Positions 1 to 9,028 of a stretch of 45,466 bases of DNA are shown here, one piece after another; position 1 is the stretch's first letter; each line of letters starts with the position of its first letter. The notes beneath the pieces are model-generated. The model made no database searches. It was given only the letters and a program-made list of their open reading frames with translations, and had not been told where the DNA came from. Origin of the DNA: CAZOOR01 sp964581505 (GTDB lineage Bacteria > Bacteroidota > Ignavibacteria > Kapaibacteriales > UBA2268); assembly GCA_964581505.1 (NCBI GenBank), contig CAZOOR010000011.1, forward strand, positions 1-45,466, given 5' to 3'. The position numbers and the translations under genes were made by a program.

Positions 1-56
1 CAGATATACTATCATTCTATATATAATCCATCGCATTAAGTGGCAGTGAATAAAAT

Positions 57-90
57 AAACCCCTTGCAATAATAAATATGCGAGGGGTTT
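57..90 (-). terminator. Probable terminator of tRNA-Leu(UAA)
   Basis: An inverted repeat with arms AAACCCCT and AGGGGTTT lies 14 nt beyond the 3' end of the tRNA on the minus strand and is followed by a short T-rich run. The loop is long (about 18 nt), so the hairpin is weaker than the other terminators in this window. Confidence 0.5.
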
Positions 91-103
91 GTCTTATCAT
101 TTG

Positions 104-187
104 TACTCGGAGAGGGACTTGAACCCTCACGGGATTGCTCCCACAGGATTTTAAGTCCTGTGCGTCTACCGATTCCGCCATCCGAGC
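104..187 (-). tRNA. tRNA-Leu (anticodon UAA)
   Basis: Reading the minus strand gives a full cloverleaf with the long variable arm of a class II tRNA. The anticodon stem is CAGGA/TCCTG around loop CTTAAAA, giving anticodon UAA. The T arm is GAGGG-TTCAAGT-CCCTC. The acceptor stem GCTCGGA pairs with TCCGAGT, with a G1-U72 wobble. CCA is not encoded. Upstream on the minus strand, TAATTTTG (203-210) resembles the Bacteroidetes -7 box TAnnTTTG, but no TTTG lies at the right distance. Confidence 0.97.
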
Positions 188-345
188 AACAGTTTCGGAC
201 TGCAAAATTAATACTTTATTAATTCAAAAAAAAATGTTTTTTTTCATTCTTATTTCATTTTGTTTCGCTATATTAACCATAGAAAACGTGTGCAAGCGTT
301 TATTTAATTGATATTTTGAACAATCACGAGAAAGGGGCGATTATA

Positions 346-1257
346 ATGAAACGTACAATCTACACATTGCTGATAGTGGCAATTGGGAGCTTAATACTTA
401 CCGGTTGCGTAAGTACCGGTTCGCGTGATGACTATTTCGGCTACAACAATCACCCGAAGTTTAACGAAAACAACGGCTGGTCTGATATAGATGAGGACAA
501 TGACGAATGGCAAAATCCTCTTGCAGGTGATTATCGTGGCAGGGATAATTTTACCGTTGTATATAATTACAGCAATATGCCACCATCTTATATTCCGGTA
601 GTTGTACCTTGGTATGCCGGTTATAACTCTTGGTATAATTCTCCGTTCAGCGGTTTCTATGTGGGATACGGCTGTTCGCCATATCCGTATTATGATTGGT
701 ATTCACCTTTCTATCGCCATTGCCCTTATTATTATGACCCCTATGTATATTATGGTGGTAACCGTTGGTGGGATTGGTATCCATATTCAGGCGGCGGCAT
801 TGCTTCTGCCGACCGACCCAAGAAGACATATAAAATTAGGGATTTCGGACCGCATCGCGGCACTTATACATCTTTGGATAAGCCCTATGCAGGTGGTACA
901 AGTGCAAGCACAGCCCGAACAGGTGAACGTTCTCGTAATACTATTAGCAAGAGAGCCACCCGCTCCGGTATGAGCCCTCAAAAAAGCATTAAGTATAAGC
1001 CTGTAAAACGTACATTTTCCGGCTTTGGCAAGAGCCGCTCTGCGAGTAGCAGTAGGAAATTGCCGCATTATAATAAGAATGCAACAACACATTCACCGGC
1101 TCGTAAATCAAGTGGCTTCGGCAGTAGTTCGTCCGGTAGTTTCGGCGGTTCGTCTTCCGGTAGTAGCAGTGGCAGTTCGAGTAGCGGCTCATCGTCCGGC
1201 AGTAGTAGTAGTGGCAGTAGCAGTAGTTCACCAAGAAGTTCAGGCAGAGGAAGGTAG
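346..1257 (+). CDS. Tyr/Trp/Pro-rich lipoprotein with a Ser/Gly low-complexity tail
   Basis: A 303-residue predicted lipoprotein: the N-terminus is a hydrophobic signal with lipobox LTGC (Cys21). I chose the ATG at 346, which follows GAAAGGGG; an in-frame TTG 30 bases upstream has no such site. Residues about 60-150 are unusually rich in Tyr, Trp, Pro and Asn (repeated PYYYDPY-like runs). The next section is basic and Ser/Thr-rich, and the last 50 residues are almost only Ser and Gly with a few Arg. I recognise no family. The composition suggests a surface-exposed, possibly adhesive or structural envelope protein. It ends 3 bases before a FadL-like barrel gene, so the two are probably co-expressed and may work together in the outer membrane. 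Antisense and shifted frames over the repeat tail are open only because of its simple sequence. Confidence 0.8.
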   Translation: MKRTIYTLLIVAIGSLILTGCVSTGSRDDYFGYNNHPKFNENNGWSDIDEDNDEWQNPLAGDYRGRDNFTVVYNYSNMPPSYIPVVVPWYAGYNSWYNSPFSGFYVGYGCSPYPYYDWYSPFYRHCPYYYDPYVYYGGNRWWDWYPYSGGGIASADRPKKTYKIRDFGPHRGTYTSLDKPYAGGTSASTARTGERSRNTISKRATRSGMSPQKSIKYKPVKRTFSGFGKSRSASSSRKLPHYNKNATTHSPARKSSGFGSSSSGSFGGSSSGSSSGSSSSGSSSGSSSSGSSSSSPRSSGRGR

Positions 1258-1260
1258 GAT

Positions 1261-2733
1261 ATGATTATGCGTATTAAGAGATTATTGTTATTTGTAATAA
1301 TTATTGCATTCGGAGCTATTACGGCTAATGCACAGTTTATTGAAGATGCCCTTCGTTTCAGTCAGCCCAACGGTATTGTAACGCCACGTTCGGCAAGTTT
1401 GGGTATATCCTATCTGGGCATTGCGGACGATTTCGCGGCGACTTTGTACAATCCGGCAGGACTTTCTCTGGTTACTAATACGGAATTAAGTGTAGGTTTG
1501 GGATTTCAGCGAAATAGCAATACCGTCAAATTCTCTAACTTTCTAACAGATTTTCATAAAAACGATGCATACTTTTCGCATCTTGGTCTGGTGGCGCCAT
1601 TCAAGACAAAATTGGGTAATGCCGCTATTGGCTTGGGTTATATACTCGAAAGTAATTATAAGAACACTTATGAATATTCCGGTTTCAATGCAAAGAATAC
1701 GATGATTGCACATCAGGCACAGTTTGGCACACGGAATTACGAGGATAACTGGGCATATCATATTTGGCTAGCAAATAAGGATTTGAAAACACCAATTACG
1801 GATAGCTTAACTCAGCAAGCATTTATTACGGAAAGCGGAGGTTTGCATAATATAATCGGTGGTGCGGGATTTGACGTCAGCCCGTCAATATCAGCCGGAT
1901 TGAATATCATTGCTAAGTTTGGTGAATACAATTATCTCAGAAATTATTCGGAGTTCGATTCAAAGAATAAATATAACAAATTCGATACTAATACTTGGAA
2001 CAATCTGGATTTCAAAAGTTTAGTCCTTGACGAAGCAATAAATCAACAAATTTTCGGAATTACCGCTTCACTTGGTATTCAGGCACGTATAGCAGAGTTT
2101 ATGCGGGTTGGTGCAACGATTAAATTCCCGACATTCTATCATGTGAATGAGGAGTATTCCATTTATGCACGGTCGGAATTTGATGATGGCTGGAAGCCAA
2201 ATCCTTATGACCCCAAAGAGCCTTCTGATATGGCATATAATATCACATCACCATTTATTTATTCCGCCGGATTTTCCTTTAATGCAAATGGTTTGACATT
2301 AACGGCGGGTGTAGAATATTTCGATGCAACACAGCTCAGTTTCTCCGATGCCAATGGGGAGCAAGTAACAAATATAAATGAAATTCGTAGGTATTTCAAT
2401 AGATTAAATATTAATATTGCAAAAGAATTAGTCGGTCAGGTACGTTGGGGTGTAGGTGTAGAGTGGGATTTGCGAACGATTCCCGTTGTTGTTCGCGGCA
2501 GTTTGCAATCAACTACTTCGCCATATACACTTGACATACCGGAAGCAACCGATATGGCTTTTGCTCTGGGTGCTGGTGTATATATTGCTAAGAATATTAG
2601 GGTTGACGGCATGTTCCGCTGGAATAAGTTTAATCAAATAAGAACAAACTATGGAACATCCGAAAACGGTTCGTTATACGAATTGTCTATCAATCCCCTG
2701 AATATCGGACTGCAGCTTACTTTTAGATTCTAA
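1261..2733 (+). CDS. Outer-membrane beta-barrel protein, OmpP1/FadL-like
   Basis: A 490-residue outer-membrane protein. Residues 1-24 form a signal peptide ending in ANA. The N-terminal part carries PRSASLG and, soon after, DDFAATLYNPAGLS; the pattern 'NPAGL' after a short N-terminal helix is typical of OmpP1/FadL/TodX hydrophobic-compound channels and of PorV-like barrels in Bacteroidetes. The rest alternates polar and hydrophobic residues as transmembrane strands do, and the chain ends in LTFRF with the terminal Phe that the BAM machinery recognises. An AGGAAGG site sits 6 nt upstream of the ATG, inside the end of the preceding lipoprotein gene. The substrate cannot be read from the sequence. 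Assignment to the FadL superfamily is likely, to a subfamily not. Confidence 0.82.
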   Translation: MIMRIKRLLLFVIIIAFGAITANAQFIEDALRFSQPNGIVTPRSASLGISYLGIADDFAATLYNPAGLSLVTNTELSVGLGFQRNSNTVKFSNFLTDFHKNDAYFSHLGLVAPFKTKLGNAAIGLGYILESNYKNTYEYSGFNAKNTMIAHQAQFGTRNYEDNWAYHIWLANKDLKTPITDSLTQQAFITESGGLHNIIGGAGFDVSPSISAGLNIIAKFGEYNYLRNYSEFDSKNKYNKFDTNTWNNLDFKSLVLDEAINQQIFGITASLGIQARIAEFMRVGATIKFPTFYHVNEEYSIYARSEFDDGWKPNPYDPKEPSDMAYNITSPFIYSAGFSFNANGLTLTAGVEYFDATQLSFSDANGEQVTNINEIRRYFNRLNINIAKELVGQVRWGVGVEWDLRTIPVVVRGSLQSTTSPYTLDIPEATDMAFALGAGVYIAKNIRVDGMFRWNKFNQIRTNYGTSENGSLYELSINPLNIGLQLTFRF

Positions 2734-2755
2734 CATTTTAATATTGAATAATTAA

Positions 2756-2791
2756 AAATGCCCATTGCAATCAAGTATGCGGTGGGCATTT
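2756..2791. terminator. Bidirectional terminator between convergent genes
   Basis: AAATGCCCA ... TGGGCATTT forms a 9-bp stem with A-runs on one side and T-runs on the other. It sits between the barrel gene (+) and the stop codon of the DUF3160-like gene (-), directly abutting the latter. Confidence 0.75.
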
Positions 2792-5359
2792 CTATTTATT
2801 ATTCTTCACAAACTTATACATTTGCCCGCCGACACGGACAAAATACACACCCGCCGCCAAGTCCGACACATCAAGCCTTACGCTTTCCCCCTCTCGGGAG
2901 GGGGAAAGGGGGTGGGTTAGAACGCACACACCCAGCACATCATATACTTTTACACTAAGGAATGGCTCCTTCGCTTCGCTCAGCATGACATCGTTTGTAT
3001 TTATATCTATGTAGTTCGTAGCGGGGTTGGGTGTAATATGTAAATAATCTTCAATTTCATTATTTTCAATCGCGCTAATTTCTTTCATAGTCCATAGTGA
3101 AATTTGCTTGCCATTATATCCGCCGCTTTTACCTGCAAGATAGAGATTTGTAAATTCCGGTGTTTTCAGACTTCCGGCATCTATTTTCTTTCTCCATTCA
3201 TTGTCATTATAGGCAAAGAAATTATCGCTTATATTTTCGTAATAACTCATTACAAATCCGGTATATGCAGTATTATTAAAGCTGACAACAGCAGTATTCG
3301 GATATCCTGTGCCGCAATGCAGAACTTTTCCGCTCACTTTTCCGCTCTCGTCTGTCGGCTGGGTGTGGACATCGGCAACGGTAATATCAACGGTGGTTTT
3401 TAAAGTCATTTCATTTGGTTGAAAATCATTGTATCCGTAATATAGTCCCGTGTACCAACCGCCAAGCGTTTTTACGCACCCATTAGGAACATCGGAAACC
3501 ATATTATTAATAAATTTAATATCATTTGTATCCAATTCCTGTTTATGTAATTCCTTATTTGATATTTCAGTTAATCTTTCAGTTGCAAATAAAAATGAAC
3601 CAAGAACATTTTTTATTAATTGAGTTTTATTATGATTCCCATATCTGTTATCTGGATAAATTACTTCGTATTCCTTGAACAATGCCAGGAGTTTTTCGGC
3701 AAATGAATGTATTGATTGATATAACTCCGGTACGGGTTCGACAAAACCCTTAGGAAATACACAGGTAACACCTGCCGAATAAGGTTTTTTAACAGATAGA
3801 ATGAAATCGTGCCTCAGTTGCGACCAAGATGCAAGTTGTGTATTCATTGTTTTTTGCCACCAAGCGGCAGTTTGCATAAATTTCGGTAATTGCTCCCTGT
3901 TCTTCGGCGGGTTCAATTTCATAATACTATTGAGCCAAATATTATATAAGGAACTTTGCCAAAAGTCATCATTATATGAATTAATTAAGTATCTTAAAGA
4001 CGCAAGATTAGAGGAGTATTTATATTCCGTCAGGTCGTTTTCAAGCAATTGGATTGCCGCATCGTTTTTCAATGCGAATAAAATATCAAGTGTATTTGGC
4101 AGACCTCTGAAAACCTTCTTTTCGTTATATTTAATTCTATCAAAGACTACATTACTTGTGATAAATCCATCAATAACCGGTCTTTGCCCGAATAATTTAA
4201 ATACGGTCGGCGGCTTTACTTGTTCGGGATTGAATATATCCGAGAATAATATTTGTGAGCTGTATAATTGTTTGGAATTTGACAACTGACTAACGCGATA
4301 TCTGATAAAATTTGACCAACCCTTATCGGCAAAATCAACAGGATTACCCAAACCGTATTTATCAAGCAATTCAATGAAATCAAAGCAAGTAATATTATCT
4401 TGTTTACCAGCGATTTCAGTCTGGAATTTCTCTATCCTTTCAATTACTTCAATAGCATTAGACCTTTTTGCAGATAGAGAAACCAATATCGCAAGCAAAG
4501 TTTGTCTTCTTAAATCAATTTCTTTTTGCTGATATTTCGGGTTATCTCCATTGGAATCATTAATTAATATTTCAATATATCCGAGCCACATCATAGTTCT
4601 GAAATATGCTTTTAATCTTTTTGTATCAGTATAATGTCCCCTCGGCTTAAATTCGGAAAATACAATAAGTCTGGGGGTATAAGAAAAAAGTTTTAATTCC
4701 GACACTTGCTGTGCATAAATCTTTTTGAGAATTTCAACGACAGCAGAATTATCTTCATATATTGCCGGATGTATCATAGATGATTCGTTAAAGACTCCAT
4801 CTGTATTACTTAATAGATTAATTCCCACAGTTAGAAATATATCCAAATCTTTAACAGCCCTCGTATATACAGTATCTTTACTTAAACCTGCGTAATATTT
4901 AACTTCCTTTCTCATTTGAGAGAACATTATATTTAAATCATTATAAAAGAATTTTCCCTCAATGTATTGATATATTTTATTAAATGAATAGTGCATAGCA
5001 TGCAGAATCGCATCTGATGAAATATAAACGGGCAAGTCATGATTATACAACTTGAAATATGCCGACAGAAAAGACAGGTTTTTCATTCTTGACGTAACCA
5101 TAAATCCGTTTTTCTCAATAAGTTCAATTTCATAGTCAGTCAAATTCAAATATTTATTTGTTTCACTTGAATATTCCAGATTTTCAAAATCAACATGTGT
5201 TCCATCAAGAAATCTACCGGCAGGATATTCCGCAAGCAATTGCTCGTAAGTCATATTCTTATGATTAGCGAGATATTTTGAATACTCATCAACAGAGAAT
5301 TGGGCAAATAATGATATTGGTAATACAATACTCAAAACGATGGTTAATAGTAACTTCAT
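2792..5359 (-). CDS. DUF3160-like secreted protein with T9SS sorting domain
   Basis: An 855-residue exported protein. I place the start at 5359, where ATG follows AGGAG by 6 nt and opens a clean signal peptide (MKLLLTIVLSIVLPISLFAQ); an ATG nine codons upstream is in frame but lacks this site. Residues about 80-650 resemble the DUF3160 family: SSDAILHAMHYSFNKI matches the family's 'D-LLH-H-lFD' stretch. Residues about 775-855 are a Por-type sorting domain (NPATNYIDI ... KVYDVLG ... AAGVYFVRVGGQ), so the protein should cross the outer membrane by type IX secretion. That domain contains two extra loops encoded by dispersed repeats (2884-2907 and 2963-2990). Leader and 3' block match those of the neighbouring propeller gene although the bodies are unrelated. 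The molecular function of DUF3160 is unknown to me. Confidence 0.82.
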   Translation of the reverse strand: MKLLLTIVLSIVLPISLFAQFSVDEYSKYLANHKNMTYEQLLAEYPAGRFLDGTHVDFENLEYSSETNKYLNLTDYEIELIEKNGFMVTSRMKNLSFLSAYFKLYNHDLPVYISSDAILHAMHYSFNKIYQYIEGKFFYNDLNIMFSQMRKEVKYYAGLSKDTVYTRAVKDLDIFLTVGINLLSNTDGVFNESSMIHPAIYEDNSAVVEILKKIYAQQVSELKLFSYTPRLIVFSEFKPRGHYTDTKRLKAYFRTMMWLGYIEILINDSNGDNPKYQQKEIDLRRQTLLAILVSLSAKRSNAIEVIERIEKFQTEIAGKQDNITCFDFIELLDKYGLGNPVDFADKGWSNFIRYRVSQLSNSKQLYSSQILFSDIFNPEQVKPPTVFKLFGQRPVIDGFITSNVVFDRIKYNEKKVFRGLPNTLDILFALKNDAAIQLLENDLTEYKYSSNLASLRYLINSYNDDFWQSSLYNIWLNSIMKLNPPKNREQLPKFMQTAAWWQKTMNTQLASWSQLRHDFILSVKKPYSAGVTCVFPKGFVEPVPELYQSIHSFAEKLLALFKEYEVIYPDNRYGNHNKTQLIKNVLGSFLFATERLTEISNKELHKQELDTNDIKFINNMVSDVPNGCVKTLGGWYTGLYYGYNDFQPNEMTLKTTVDITVADVHTQPTDESGKVSGKVLHCGTGYPNTAVVSFNNTAYTGFVMSYYENISDNFFAYNDNEWRKKIDAGSLKTPEFTNLYLAGKSGGYNGKQISLWTMKEISAIENNEIEDYLHITPNPATNYIDINTNDVMLSEAKEPFLSVKVYDVLGVCVLTHPLSPSREGESVRLDVSDLAAGVYFVRVGGQMYKFVKNNK
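2805..3031. repeat. T9SS 3' block, copy A (pair with 5534-5760)
   Basis: About 225 bases at the 3' end of the DUF3160-like gene are closely similar to the 3' end of the WD40-like gene, starting TTCACAAACTTATACATTTG in both. The block encodes the C-terminal sorting domain from NPAT to the VRVGGQMYKFVK end. Inside it are a perfect 10-bp-stem palindrome at 2884-2907 (arms TTTCCCCCTC / GAGGGGGAAA) and the segment at 2963-2990 containing CGCTTCGCTCAGCATGACA. Confidence 0.9.
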
Positions 5360-5396
5360 GACAACTCCTAATATTATAATTTTCATTTTACAAACA

Positions 5397-5460
5397 AACT
5401 TTTTCTAAAAATGCACCTTGCCCTTATTATATAGACACTTTAACTCGAAATCTGTCTCAA
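5397..5460. repeat. Upstream leader repeat, copy A (pair with 8723-8787)
   Basis: A 64-base segment about 40 bases upstream of the DUF3160-like start. Its distal 41 bases (5420-5460) are identical to 8747-8787 upstream of the WD40-like gene. Read on the minus strand it contains TATATAAT, so it may hold a promoter, though no convincing -35 partner is seen at normal spacing. Confidence 0.9.
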
Positions 5461-5526
5461 ATTTTTTTTTCCTTTTATTACTTCTCTTGACACACACTTG
5501 CACCGAACACTCCGCGTCCTGCTACT

Positions 5527-8500
5527 TTATAATTTCACAAACTTATACATTTGCCCGCCGACACGGACAAAATACACACCCGCCGCCAAGCCTGACACAT
5601 CAATTCTTACGCTTTCCCTCTCTCGGGAGGGGGCTATGGGGTGTGTTAGCACGCAGGTACCCAGCACATCATAAACTTTTAAATTAAGGAATGGATGCTT
5701 CACTTCGTTCAGCATGACATCTTTTGTTGTTATGTCTATAAAGTCGGTAGCAGGGTTAGGAGAAACAATCGCGTTATCAATTAGATTATTCTCAATATCA
5801 TTTTCGACAGAAGTTGATTTAACCTCCCAAATTTTGATAATCCCAATATCTTTACGCAAGCCAATTCCGACATCGGAATAGGCAAGCTTTGTACCGTCAG
5901 GACTCCAATCAAAAACTGACAGATGTCCCGTTATTTTTTCTACAATTTTGCCTTCTAATACATCAATAAGATAAATCATGCCATTGTAAACGGCTAAAAT
6001 GTTATTAACTGGATTCCATTTTAAATAAACATTAGAATTACTCTCTAGAAAGGAGAATTTGTTTATGATTCGCTTGTTAAATGTATCAATAATATAAATA
6101 TTCCCATAATGATAAATAAGAAATTGAGAACCATTATAATTTAATAATAAATTTACACCGCGAGAAAAATCTGTTAAAGAAGAAAAATCTGAAACATTAA
6201 GTATATTAAATTCTTCCATATCATCGCTATGAAAGAATTCAACTTTTTCTGGTTTAATAAGAGCAATAACTTTCCGGTCACCTGAAATAATATAGTCAGC
6301 GATTCCTGTAAATGTCTTAAAAGGTAAGCCCGTATCTACATCCCATATATAAACATTATTTTCATCATCAATTGTGAGTATCTTATTGTCATATAAATAA
6401 TCCATTTTTTCAATCCTGTTGAATCCAGGAAAAAGGTTAATAATATTTGAATCAGCCGAATATAATTTTACTCCGTCGTTTGTTCCGAATAGTATTTCTG
6501 AACCATCCTCCTTAATGGAAATAGAAGGAATGAAGGTTTTATAACTTATACTGATTGTTTTGATTTCGTCCGTATTTAAATTCCATAATTTATTACCAAA
6601 CACAATAGTATTTTTGACCGTATTATATTCTATAGGCAGGGATTTATTAATATTAATTGTTTTTATTTCTTTGCCGGTTTCAACATCCCAAGAAATTAAA
6701 TAATCTTTATAAGAGGAATTATAATTAATAAAACAGCTTATTAATTTTTTATCATTATTAGTCCATAATAGGTATGATGCATTAATGTATGGAATTTTAA
6801 TTGTTTTTTCAAAGTCATTTTTTTCTAAATCATAGATTATTAAAGTATTATATGAGGAAATCGCAATTTTATTTTCATCGCTATTCCAAGTCATAGATTC
6901 AATTGAATGATACGTATTATCAATAGGAGGTAATCCTTTTGATTTTAATAGCTCATTATTTTCAATATCGTATATTTTTATTTGCGAGCCACCGCCAATC
7001 ACTAAAATATTTTTTTTCCACGAAATGAGAGTTGAGTGTGAATAGACTTTTTCAGAAAAAACTTTTTTTCGAGAGTTTATATCCCAAATATTTATATAAT
7101 TCGATTTATAAAAAAGTTTTTTACAGTCCGGACTCCATTTTATTTTACCGTATATGTTTTCTTCTTCTTTTATTGTAAATAGAAGTGAATCTGATGCATA
7201 GTCCCAAATTAAAATATATTTGTTTTGTACTGCGGCAATTTTATTGCCGTCCGGACTCCAAGCAAAATCAGAATATATGCCGGGAAGTTTTTTTAGAAAT
7301 TGTCTTGTTTTTGAATTAAAGAAAGTTATTACACTTCTGCTACGACTGGCAAAAACATCGTTGCTGTGTGGTCTCCATTTGACTGTCATTCCGGGTAAAG
7401 TTATATCTTTTTCAATTTTATAATTATTAAGGTTAATAATATTGAAATCTTGTATATCATCTTGACGATCTATATATACAGCTAAATTTTTTTTATCAGG
7501 GCTGAATGTAAACTTTTTATATTTTCGAGATAAAGGAATGACCGGTTCTCCTGATTTTTCATCCCATACCGTTAGTCTTGAATCAACAGCAGCTATAAAT
7601 TTTCCATCAGGCGAATATTTTATTTTTTTTATTAAATTTTGCATTTCTAAAATTTGTTTTTCCAACTTTCCTGTTAATGGATCCCAAACTTCAATAATAG
7701 CAGGATCCCTTATAAGGATAATCCTGTCTTGAATTGACCAATACACTGTACCAACCACACTTAATGTGTGGAATTTTTGTTCAATTGTACCATTGGAACA
7801 GTTAAATATTTCGAAATATAATTTCCAGAAGATATCCGGTAAAAAACCAATCAATAACCTTTTACTATCAGGACTAAATAAAATATTATTTATCAAATAA
7901 TTGTTGTTATCTATTGTTAAAATGTTGTCATTGTAATAGTTGACTATTTCTTGACCTGTATTAATATCATATATTTTTATTAAACCCCTTATTTCACCAA
8001 CTGCTATTTTACTTCCGTCCGGGCTCAGAGCAACACGCGAAACACCAATACCAATATTAATATTCAAAATTTGTTTGAAAGGATAAATTTGATATATATA
8101 TACATCTTTTTTATTATTGGTTTGAACTATGTATTTATTATTTTGAGTAATAAACACACGGTCATATAAGTATTTATAGAATATTTGACTATTGCTATTC
8201 ATATCCCATATCTGTAATCTGTTATAATTGTATATTCTACCGTTTTCATAAGTTGCATAATCTATTATAAAAGCTATGTTTTGCTTGTCCTCCATCCATT
8301 TTACAGAAACAGCTCTCAACATGAACTTTTCACCTAATACTAGTGCACTGATTTCTTCATTGCTTAAATATTGCCCATCAGATATGTATCTCTGCCTGTT
8401 AATATCGTAGATTTTAAATGTACCATATTTAAATATTAATACTACTTTATTGCCGGAAGGCGCAATAGCAACATCAATACAGTTGATTTCATTTAATGCA

Positions 8501-8703
8501 AGTAAAGTGTCGTGTGTATCAATATCCCAAATAGTGATATTTCTGGTTAGTGATACCATTTTATAACTGCCTTGATAAGTAATAATCCTAAAATCCGGTC
8601 CGTAACCGAATTCCTTAATTATTTCGGTTCTTGCATACTGAGTAATTATTGAAAGAAGAATTACTGTTATTCCCAAAACGATAAAGAATGTATTTTTTCT
8701 CAT
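5527..8703 (-). CDS. WD40-like beta-propeller protein with T9SS sorting domain
   Basis: A 1058-residue predicted exported protein, preceded by AGGAG 7 nt before the ATG. A hydrophobic N-terminal segment (about 7-23) serves as signal peptide or anchor. The body consists of many WD40/PD40-type blades: recurring SPDGSKIA, WSPDGNKIAAV, SPDKKNLAVY and 'IWD' or 'VWD' strand ends, enough for two or more propellers. Near residue 978 begins a sorting domain (SPNPATDFIDI ... KVYDVLG ... AAGVYFVRVGGQMYKFVKL), so export by type IX secretion and surface attachment or release are likely. The DNA is noticeably richer in A+T than the flanking metabolic genes. WD40 propellers are normally protein-binding platforms; no catalytic motif is visible. 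It forms a cassette-like pair with the downstream DUF3160-like gene through shared ends. Confidence 0.85.
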   Translation of the reverse strand: MRKNTFFIVLGITVILLSIITQYARTEIIKEFGYGPDFRIITYQGSYKMVSLTRNITIWDIDTHDTLLALNEINCIDVAIAPSGNKVVLIFKYGTFKIYDINRQRYISDGQYLSNEEISALVLGEKFMLRAVSVKWMEDKQNIAFIIDYATYENGRIYNYNRLQIWDMNSNSQIFYKYLYDRVFITQNNKYIVQTNNKKDVYIYQIYPFKQILNINIGIGVSRVALSPDGSKIAVGEIRGLIKIYDINTGQEIVNYYNDNILTIDNNNYLINNILFSPDSKRLLIGFLPDIFWKLYFEIFNCSNGTIEQKFHTLSVVGTVYWSIQDRIILIRDPAIIEVWDPLTGKLEKQILEMQNLIKKIKYSPDGKFIAAVDSRLTVWDEKSGEPVIPLSRKYKKFTFSPDKKNLAVYIDRQDDIQDFNIINLNNYKIEKDITLPGMTVKWRPHSNDVFASRSRSVITFFNSKTRQFLKKLPGIYSDFAWSPDGNKIAAVQNKYILIWDYASDSLLFTIKEEENIYGKIKWSPDCKKLFYKSNYINIWDINSRKKVFSEKVYSHSTLISWKKNILVIGGGSQIKIYDIENNELLKSKGLPPIDNTYHSIESMTWNSDENKIAISSYNTLIIYDLEKNDFEKTIKIPYINASYLLWTNNDKKLISCFINYNSSYKDYLISWDVETGKEIKTININKSLPIEYNTVKNTIVFGNKLWNLNTDEIKTISISYKTFIPSISIKEDGSEILFGTNDGVKLYSADSNIINLFPGFNRIEKMDYLYDNKILTIDDENNVYIWDVDTGLPFKTFTGIADYIISGDRKVIALIKPEKVEFFHSDDMEEFNILNVSDFSSLTDFSRGVNLLLNYNGSQFLIYHYGNIYIIDTFNKRIINKFSFLESNSNVYLKWNPVNNILAVYNGMIYLIDVLEGKIVEKITGHLSVFDWSPDGTKLAYSDVGIGLRKDIGIIKIWEVKSTSVENDIENNLIDNAIVSPNPATDFIDITTKDVMLNEVKHPFLNLKVYDVLGTCVLTHPIAPSRERESVRIDVSGLAAGVYFVRVGGQMYKFVKL
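5534..5760. repeat. T9SS 3' block, copy B (pair with 2805-3031)
   Basis: Second copy of the 3' block, encoding the sorting domain of the propeller protein. The hairpin is degraded here (CCCTCTCTCGGGAGGGGG around 5616-5633), and the second dispersed segment reads CACTTCGTTCAGCATGACA at 5701-5719. Differences from copy A are mostly substitutions and short gaps, and both keep the reading frame open. Confidence 0.9.
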
Positions 8704-8722
8704 TTTTGTTCTCCTGAAGAAA

Positions 8723-8787
8723 AACTTTTTCTAAAATTTACACTTCGCCCTTATTATATAGACACTTTAACTCGAAATCTGTCTCAA
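8723..8787. repeat. Upstream leader repeat, copy B (pair with 5397-5460)
   Basis: The 65-base counterpart of 5397-5460, located 20 bases upstream of the WD40-like start codon. Bases 8747-8787 are identical between copies; the gene-proximal part differs at a few positions. Confidence 0.9.
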
Positions 8788-8972
8788 AAAAAATAAAGAA
8801 TATATTTAGACAAACCGAGATATTCATTCTATCGATGCACATAATTACTTATAATACATACTGTTACATCTCTTGTTATTTAAATGTGGTGATTCTATCG
8901 AAATTCTAAAAATTTGCAAAATTTGGATTATTGTATTATTTGTGGAGTATTAAATATAGATAAATATAATAA

Positions 8973-9004
8973 AAGAGGTCGCCCAAAAAAATAGGCAACC
9001 TCTT
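8973..9004 (-). terminator. Terminator of the aminotransferase-pckA operon
   Basis: On the minus strand AAGAGGTTGCC ... GGGCGACCTCTT forms a near-perfect stem followed by TTTTATT, about 25 bases after the pckA stop codon. Confidence 0.75.
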
Positions 9005-9028
9005 AATTAAGTGTATTTTCGTGAAAAA

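Larger units (their letters stand above)
8704..9028. other. Intergenic region of 325 bases
   Basis: No gene is seen. The region holds the leader repeat (8723-8787) of the WD40-like gene at one end and the hairpin terminator of pckA (8973-9004) at the other. The roughly 180 bases between are A+T-rich without a convincing ORF or RNA fold. Confidence 0.7.

Noticed and set aside
17..205. Minus-strand ORF of 62 codons
   Set aside because: It lies across the tRNA-Leu(UAA) gene and its terminator, with no ribosome-binding site or protein-like composition.
989..1264. Long open frames opposite and shifted within the Ser/Gly tail
   Set aside because: They follow from the simple repeat of AGT/GGC codons in the lipoprotein gene, not from coding selection.
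2805..3031. Transposon between the two T9SS genes
   Set aside because: No transposase, terminal inverted repeats or target duplication; the similarity is confined to coding ends and leader.
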